Assembly (NCBI GenBank): GCA_036502405.1
Contig: DASXYP010000065.1
Coordinates: 34,159 to 98,158 of the forward strand
DNA: 64,000 nucleotides
Origin: Chersky-806 sp036502405
GTDB lineage: Bacteria; Actinomycetota; Acidimicrobiia; IMCC26256; JAENVU01
Direction: 5' to 3'
Below, piece after piece: positions 59,038-64,000 of this stretch; the stretch's first letter is position 1, and every line of letters begins with the position of its first letter. Both the position numbers and the translations under genes were made by a program. A model generated the notes under the pieces. It saw only the letters and a list, made by a program, of their open reading frames with translations. It was not told the origin of the DNA and searched no databases.

Positions 59038-60228
59038 ATGGAAGCCCGCGAAGCCGTCATCGTCGACACCGTGCGAACCCCGATCGGGAAGCGGAAGGGC
59101 GCGCTGGCCGGGTGGCACCCGACCGACCTGCTCGGATTCACGCTGCGCGGGCTGCTCGAACGGGCCGACGTCGATCCCGGGCTCGTGGACGACGTCGTCG
59201 GCGGCTGCGTGACCCAGTCGGGCGAGCAGGGCTGCAACGTCACCCGCAACGCGTGGGTCGCCGCGGGCCTCCCGTGGCACGTGCCCGCGACGAGCGTGGA
59301 CCGGCAGTGCGGATCGTCCCAACAGGCGGCGCACTTCGTGGCGCAGGGCGTCATCGCCGGTGCGTACGACCTCGCGATCGCCTGCGGTGTCGAGTCGATG
59401 ACGCGGGCGCCGATGTCCACGAACGCGCGCGGCGGCACGGGTCCGTTCAGCGGCGAGTTCCTCCGCCACACGGACAACACGCTCGGCATCCAGTTCTGGG
59501 TCGCGCAGGTGCTCGCCGACCGGTTCGGCGTCACGCGCGAGGAGATGGACGCGTTCTCGCTCGAGAGCCACCGGCGCGCGGCCGAGAACACCGACAACGG
59601 GTTCTTCGCCCGCGAGATCCTTCCGATCGAGGTGAAGGACCGCGAGACCGGCGCGCCGACCGGCGAGATGCTCACCGCCGACGAGGGGATCCGGCGGGGC
59701 GGCACCATGGAAGGCCTCGGCGCGCTCCCGCCGGCGTGGGAGTCGGAGGACCAGCCCGCGCCCGAGATCACCGCGGGCAACGCGTCGCAGATGAGCGACG
59801 GTGCCTCCGCGATGCTCATCGCGGACCGCGCGACCGCGGAGCGCCTCGGCCTGCCGATCCGCGCGCGCTTCGTGCACTTCGCGGTGGCGGCCGACGACCC
59901 GGTGCTCGTGCTCTCGGCGCCGAACCCGGTGACCCGGAAGCTGCTGGAGCGCACGGGCATGAAGATCGACGAGTTCGACGCGATGGAGTGCAACGAGGCG
60001 TTCGCCGCCATCGCGCTCATGTGGGCCAAGGAGTTCCAGCCCGACCCGGTGAAGCTCAACCCCCGGGGCGGCGCCATCGCCATCGGGCACCCGCTCGGGG
60101 CCAGCGGCGTGCGGCTGATGACGACCATGCTGAACCACCTGGAGGCGACGGGCGGCCGCTTCGGGTTCCAGACCATGTGCGAGGGCGGTGGTCAGGCGAA
60201 CGCGACGGTCATCGAGCGACTCGGCTGA
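59038..60228 (+). CDS. Thiolase (acetyl-CoA C-acyltransferase)
   Basis: A 396-residue thiolase. The nucleophile Cys is residue 91 (DRQCGSSQQA), NEAFAA and GHPLGASGVR carry the Asn/Glu and catalytic His, and the C-terminal Cys is in TMCEGGGQANA. It catalyses the last step of beta-oxidation or its reverse. Divergent from the fused ETF, so both fit fatty-acid oxidation. ATG at 59038 follows GGAGAG. Confidence 0.95.
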   Translation: MEAREAVIVDTVRTPIGKRKGALAGWHPTDLLGFTLRGLLERADVDPGLVDDVVGGCVTQSGEQGCNVTRNAWVAAGLPWHVPATSVDRQCGSSQQAAHFVAQGVIAGAYDLAIACGVESMTRAPMSTNARGGTGPFSGEFLRHTDNTLGIQFWVAQVLADRFGVTREEMDAFSLESHRRAAENTDNGFFAREILPIEVKDRETGAPTGEMLTADEGIRRGGTMEGLGALPPAWESEDQPAPEITAGNASQMSDGASAMLIADRATAERLGLPIRARFVHFAVAADDPVLVLSAPNPVTRKLLERTGMKIDEFDAMECNEAFAAIALMWAKEFQPDPVKLNPRGGAIAIGHPLGASGVRLMTTMLNHLEATGGRFGFQTMCEGGGQANATVIERLG

Positions 60229-60421
60229 CCGCTGGAGCCATCACGGGTGGTACGTCCGGCAATCGCTGCGGGAGGTCACGCCGGTCGGTGACGGCGCTCG
60301 CGTCGTCCTCGTCCTCGACGCAGAACCCCACTGCGCGTTCGTCCTGCGTCCTTGCGAGCACCGCCCCCGCCTCGCCGTGCCCAACCCGTCGATCACCAGA
60401 CGCACCACTAGTCTCCGCCGA

Positions 60422-62005
60422 GTGATCCTGACGGCAGCCGACACCCGCGACGCGCTGCACGCGCTGCAACGGGGCCGGCGGGTCCGGCGCCTCCACGACC
60501 TGGACTGGATCGAGGTTGCGTACAAGGCGTACATCGCCGCGATCGTCTCGCTCGGGACGCTCTTCACCTCGGCCGCGATCGTCGGGGACACTCCGCTCAA
60601 GCCCGGCACCGTCGACCAGCTGCGAGACAACGGGCCGGCGATCGTCGGGCTCGTGATCGCGGTGGCGATCATGCTCGGGCTCCGGTCCGGGTCCCGCGGG
60701 GGCCCGCTCGCGCTCGAGCCGGCCGACGTCAACCACATCCTGCTCGCGCCGGCGGACCGCGCCGTCGTCCTGCGGGCTTCCGCCTACCGGCAGCTGCGAG
60801 GAGTCGCGATGGTCGGCCTCGTCGGGGGTGCGCTCGCCGGGTTGCTCGTCGCCCAGCGGGTCCCCGACGTCTCCGGCACCGACGTCGCCGGGTGGATCGC
60901 CGCGGGGGTCGCGACCGGTGGGGCTGCGGTGGTCGCGGTGTGGGGGAGCGCGCTCGTGGCCTCGGGTCGGCGCTGGAGTCGGCTGCTCACGGGCACGATC
61001 GGCGTCGCGCTCGTCGCGTGGTCGCTGCTCGACGTCTTCGCCGGCGTCATCACCTCGCCGGCGTCCATGCTCGGCTCGCTCGCGCTCTGGCCCCTCGATG
61101 TCCGGCCCCTCGCCGTCGTCGGGGTGCTCGTGGCGCTCGCGATCCCCGTGATCGGGCTGCTGGGCATCGGGGACACCTCCATCGAGGCAGCCGAGCGCCG
61201 CTCGGGGCTCGTCGGCGCGCTCCGCTTCGCGGCGACGATCCAGGACCTGCGCACGGTGATCGTCCTGCACCGCCAGCTCGCGCAGGAGCGCTCCCGGCCG
61301 AAGCCCTGGATGCGGCTGCCCGCGCGGAAGCCGGTGGGCCACGCCTGCTGGCGCCGGGACTGGCAGGGGATCCTTCGCTGGCCCGCGTCGCGGGTCGGAC
61401 GGGTGGCGGCGCTCGGCGCGATCGCGGGCCTGTGCGCGTACGGGACGTGGGAGGGCACGACGCCGCTCGTCATCGTGGCCGGCATCGCGCTGTTCATCGC
61501 CGCGCTCGACGCGATCGAGCCGCTCGCGCAGGAGGTCGACCACCCCGACCGCGCGCAGGGCGTCCCGATCGTGCGCGGCGAGCTCTACGTTCGCCACATC
61601 GCGGTGCCGGTGGTCGTGATGGCGCTCGCCGGACTCATCGGGCTCGCCGCGGCCGCGGTGCTCGACCCCGAGCCGGGACTGTTCGTCGTCGGGCTGATCA
61701 CGATCGTCCCGGTGGCGTTCGCGGCTGCGGCCGCCGCGGCGTTCGCGGTGGTGCTCGGCGCGCCGAAGCTCACGAGCGGGCTGACGCTCTCGTTCCCCGA
61801 AGCCGCGACGATCGGTCTGATCCTGCGTCAGGCGTTTCCGCCGTTCCTCGCCGCGCTCGCAATCGCGCCGGTGATCGCGGCGCGTGAAGCGGTGCACCAG
61901 CACGGTGACCCGATCGCGATCGCTGCGCTCGCCGCCGTGCCGGCACTCGTCATCGCGGCGGCCGTCCTCGCCTTCCTCCGCTCCCGCAAATCGGTGGTGT
62001 TCTGA
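60422..62005 (+). CDS. ABC exporter membrane subunit
   Basis: A 527-residue polytopic protein with about ten to twelve membrane helices and a cytoplasmic loop (RSRPKPWMRLPARKPVGHACWRRDW). Its ADVNHILLAPADRAVVLRA motif resembles bacterial ABC-2-like exporters of the YhgE/YxlG type. It overlaps the start of the ATPase gene by one base and is almost certainly its partner. GTG at 60422. Substrate unknown. Confidence 0.78.
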   Translation: MILTAADTRDALHALQRGRRVRRLHDLDWIEVAYKAYIAAIVSLGTLFTSAAIVGDTPLKPGTVDQLRDNGPAIVGLVIAVAIMLGLRSGSRGGPLALEPADVNHILLAPADRAVVLRASAYRQLRGVAMVGLVGGALAGLLVAQRVPDVSGTDVAGWIAAGVATGGAAVVAVWGSALVASGRRWSRLLTGTIGVALVAWSLLDVFAGVITSPASMLGSLALWPLDVRPLAVVGVLVALAIPVIGLLGIGDTSIEAAERRSGLVGALRFAATIQDLRTVIVLHRQLAQERSRPKPWMRLPARKPVGHACWRRDWQGILRWPASRVGRVAALGAIAGLCAYGTWEGTTPLVIVAGIALFIAALDAIEPLAQEVDHPDRAQGVPIVRGELYVRHIAVPVVVMALAGLIGLAAAAVLDPEPGLFVVGLITIVPVAFAAAAAAAFAVVLGAPKLTSGLTLSFPEAATIGLILRQAFPPFLAALAIAPVIAAREAVHQHGDPIAIAALAAVPALVIAAAVLAFLRSRKSVVF

Positions 62006-62676
62006 TGCCCGTGCTCGTGGCCGACGACCTGACCAAGGAGTACGGCGACGTCATCGCGCTCGCCGACTTCACCCTGAGCGTGGAGCCGGGCGAGCTCGTC
62101 GCCCTCGTCGGGCACAACGGCTCGGGCAAGTCGACGTTCCTGCGCCTCGTGGCCGGGCTCCTCGAGCCGAGCGACGGGGTCCTCGTCGTCGCGAATTCGC
62201 CGGCTGGGTCACTGAAGGCGCGCGCCGAGGTGTCGTTCATCCCGGACGAGCCCGTTCTGTACGACGACCTGAGCGTGAACGAGCACATCGAGTTCACCGC
62301 CCGGCTGCACGGGGAGCTCGACTGGCCCGAGCGGGCCGACGCGCTGCTCGAGCTGTTGGGGTTGGCCCACCGGGCCGACGACCTGCCGTCGCGCTTCAGC
62401 CGCGGCCTGCGCCAGAAGACGTCGTTGGTGCTCGGCCTCGTGCGGCCGTTCTCGATCCTGCTCGTCGACGAGCCGTTCGTCGGCCTCGACCCGAGCGGTC
62501 AGGTCGCGCTCACCGAGCTGCTGGTGGAAGCCGCTTCGGCCGGGGCCGCGGTCCTCGTCGCCACGCACCAGCTGAGCTTCCTCGACCACGCCAACCGCTG
62601 CGTCGCGCTCAGGGACGGGACCACCGAGTTCGTCGGCGCGATCGACATCCCGCGCATCCAGTCGCTCCTCGGCTGA
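62005..62676 (+). CDS. ABC transporter ATP-binding protein
   Basis: A 223-residue ATPase. Walker A GHNGSGKST, signature FSRGLRQK (a variant of LSGGQ in exporters), Walker B ILLVDEPFVGLDP and switch His in ATHQLSFLDH. The ATG shares its A with the stop of the membrane-subunit gene, so the two are co-translated. Probably a drug, lipid or peptide exporter. Confidence 0.93.
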   Translation: MPVLVADDLTKEYGDVIALADFTLSVEPGELVALVGHNGSGKSTFLRLVAGLLEPSDGVLVVANSPAGSLKARAEVSFIPDEPVLYDDLSVNEHIEFTARLHGELDWPERADALLELLGLAHRADDLPSRFSRGLRQKTSLVLGLVRPFSILLVDEPFVGLDPSGQVALTELLVEAASAGAAVLVATHQLSFLDHANRCVALRDGTTEFVGAIDIPRIQSLLG

Positions 62677-62726
62677 GCGTCACTCCGAGCGCAGCACCGC
62701 CGCGGGCCGGGTCCGGGGCGAAAGAG

Positions 62727-63602
62727 TCAGGCCGGGTCCTGCAGGTCGCGGAGGGCGGCGAGCTGCTCGCAGTAGTGGACGACGGAGTGGTGGACGAAGC
62801 GGACCGCGAGGGTCGTCGCGCCGATCTCGGCGTACTTCGCCAGCTGCTCGGCGACGCGGTCGGGCTCGGACGACGGGTCGAGCGGTCGGTCGCTCTGCAC
62901 GACGACCTCGAGCGGCTCGGGACGTGCCGCCCAGGCCTCGGTCTCGCGGGCCCTGCTGAGCGTCGCAGCGAGCTCGGCCGAGCTCAGCCCGAACGGGGCC
63001 CAGCCGTCACCCAGCTCGACCGCACGTCGCAGCGAACGCGCGGTCCGGCCGCCGATCCAGATGGGGACTCGGGCCTGGCGCGCGCTCGGGTCGACGACGA
63101 AGCCCCCGAAGGTGAAGTACTCGCCGTCGTACTCGGGCTCGGGCCTCGAGAGGGCGGCGCGCAGCGCACGGATCGCGTCGTCACCCATCGGGCCGCGCGC
63201 CGCGAAGTCGGCCCCGAGGAGGACGAACTCCTCCTCGAGCGACCCGACGCCGACGCCGAGGGTCAGCCGTCCGCCACTCACCTGGTCGAGCGTCCCGTAC
63301 CGCTTCGCGATCGCGAGGGGGTGGTGGTAGCCGAGGACGAGCACGAACGTGGCGAAGCGGATGGTGGACGTCCGCGCCGCGAGGTAGCCGAACGTCGGCA
63401 GCGGGTCCCAGTAGGTCGCGCCGCGCGTCGACGCGACGTCGACCGGCACTGCGACATGCTCGCTGCACGTGCAGAACCCGTAGCCCAGGCGCTCGGCCTC
63501 GATGACGACCCGCGCGACCTCGTCGATCCCCGCGGTCGCCTCCCACGATGCGTGCGCCCGGGGGAGCCGCGTCACCACCGGTGTGACGATCCCGAGCTTC
63601 AC
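62727..63602 (-). CDS. LLM-class F420-dependent oxidoreductase
   Basis: A 291-residue luciferase-like protein. KLGIVTPVVTRLP starts the barrel; GYGFCTCSEHVAVP, TIRFATFVLVLGYHHPLAIAKRYGTLDQVSGGRLTLGVGVGSLEEEF and PIWIGGRTARSLRRAVELGDGW are the F420-binding regions of the actinobacterial subgroup. GTG at 63602 is chosen because the added upstream residues are atypical. It converges on the ABC ATPase gene. Confidence 0.9.
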   Translation of the reverse strand: MKLGIVTPVVTRLPRAHASWEATAGIDEVARVVIEAERLGYGFCTCSEHVAVPVDVASTRGATYWDPLPTFGYLAARTSTIRFATFVLVLGYHHPLAIAKRYGTLDQVSGGRLTLGVGVGSLEEEFVLLGADFAARGPMGDDAIRALRAALSRPEPEYDGEYFTFGGFVVDPSARQARVPIWIGGRTARSLRRAVELGDGWAPFGLSSAELAATLSRARETEAWAARPEPLEVVVQSDRPLDPSSEPDRVAEQLAKYAEIGATTLAVRFVHHSVVHYCEQLAALRDLQDPA

Positions 63603-63699
63603 GCCGGCCTGTCCCTCTGTTTGTCCGAAAGCAGCGCACTGTGACCCGGAATCGGACAAACGGCGGGGTGGAGCTGGGTCACGGGCCGGCCATCGACGG

Positions 63700-64000
63700 T
63701 CAGGGGGTGCGGGGCCAGGTCTGGATGAAGACCTCGATCCGGGCGATGCGGCCGTCGGCCGCGAGGTCGAACGTGATGCACTCCGGCGTGCGCAGCGGGC
63801 CCTGCTCGTCGCTCATCGTCTCGGCCAGCTCGGCGTACGCGACGCCGTCGCCGTAGGTGATGCGGCTGACCTCCATCGAGTACCCGGGCAGCGTCGGCAT
63901 CATCGCGGACAGGTACGCGACGTACTCGGCCTTCGACGAGTAGGTGTCGCCGTAGGGCCCGACCCGGGTGAAGTCGTCGTGCAGGCACGCGGCGAACCGG
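63700..64000 (-). CDS. SnoaL/NTF2-like protein, 5' end beyond the window
   Basis: The frame runs in from the window edge: RFAACLHDDFTRVGPYGDTYSSKAEYVAYLS ... MMPTLPGYSMEVSRITYGDGVAYAELAETM ... RIARIEVFIQTWPRTP. This is the helix-plus-sheet pattern of SnoaL-like polyketide cyclases or NTF2 proteins. Only the C-terminal 99 residues are visible. It lies upstream of the LLM gene on the same strand. Confidence 0.75.
   Translation of the reverse strand, partial: RFAACLHDDFTRVGPYGDTYSSKAEYVAYLSAMMPTLPGYSMEVSRITYGDGVAYAELAETMSDEQGPLRTPECITFDLAADGRIARIEVFIQTWPRTP

Noticed and set aside
59112..60425. 437-codon plus-strand frame over the thiolase
   Set aside because: Shadow of the thiolase, which has all catalytic motifs in its own frame.
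1..64000. CRISPR arrays, insertion sequences with transposase, prophage genes or tRNA genes
   Set aside because: No spaced repeats, transposase or integrase motifs, phage structural proteins or tRNA-like structures were seen in the window.

Overview
The window is about 70% G+C. Its gene content points to an actinobacterium: two WhiB-family proteins, an F420-type LLM oxidoreductase, a cytochrome P450, a class A RNase P RNA, and the zinc-ribbon protein / RNase HI / histidine-phosphatase neighbourhood known from mycobacteria. Many secreted Ig-like and PstS-like proteins, with no close match to the Mycobacterium or Streptomyces layout, suggest a deep lineage such as Acidimicrobiia. That placement is inference.

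Layout. 0.1-7.6 kb: class A penicillin-binding protein, zinc-ribbon coiled-coil protein, RNase HI, small membrane protein, histidine phosphatase and flavin amine oxidase on the plus strand, then a GT87-like transferase and a small membrane protein on the minus strand. 7.9-13.1 kb: a secreted glycoside hydrolase, a PlsC-type acyltransferase, a two-META-domain lipoprotein and small proteins. 13.1-14.3 kb: no credible protein gene, but a dense set of perfect and wobble-extended helices that I read as a large structured non-coding RNA on the plus strand. Next to it is a leader with mutually exclusive hairpins over the ribosome binding site of a minus-strand DUF2510 gene. 14.3-18.4 kb: small secreted and membrane proteins, gene remnants and a GT-C glycosyltransferase flanked by a 60-bp direct repeat. 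18.4-18.8 kb: rnpB on the minus strand. 18.9-31.9 kb: a large secreted PQQ-type sugar dehydrogenase with PKD and LamG domains, a cation/Ca2+ exchanger, WhiB, an AarF/UbiB kinase, an acyl-CoA dehydrogenase, trpD, a DnaQ exonuclease-GIY-YIG fusion and YjbQ.

32.4-52.4 kb is a phosphate and cell-surface region. At its core is a translationally coupled operon (38.45-46.16 kb): pstC, pstA, pstB, a PstS anchored by a C-terminal helix rather than as a lipoprotein, a second tail-anchored PstS-like protein, a sortase-fold protein whose catalytic cysteine is replaced by glycine, and a tail-anchored protein with a neocarzinostatin-like domain. That same roughly 130-residue secreted domain occurs four times in the region, fused to tandem Ig repeats, Calx-beta domains, a tail anchor, or a unique C-terminal domain. 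A third PstS-like protein follows one of them. Three-unit 11-bp direct repeats resembling actinobacterial PHO boxes precede pstC and lie between the divergent surface genes at 49.5 kb, so these loci are probably co-induced by phosphate starvation. A CYTH-CHAD protein of the polyphosphate-binding type lies nearby.

52.4-64 kb: lipid and xenobiotic catabolism with an amidohydrolase, a P450, a DoxX protein, a fused electron-transfer flavoprotein (beta and alpha in one chain) divergent from a thiolase, an ABC exporter pair, an LLM oxidoreductase and the 3' part of a SnoaL-like gene cut by the window edge.

The most unusual items are the 1-kb structured RNA candidate, the pst operon with a cysteine-less sortase and tail-anchored binding proteins, the four-member neocarzinostatin-like domain family, and the switch-like leader at 13.14-13.21 kb.
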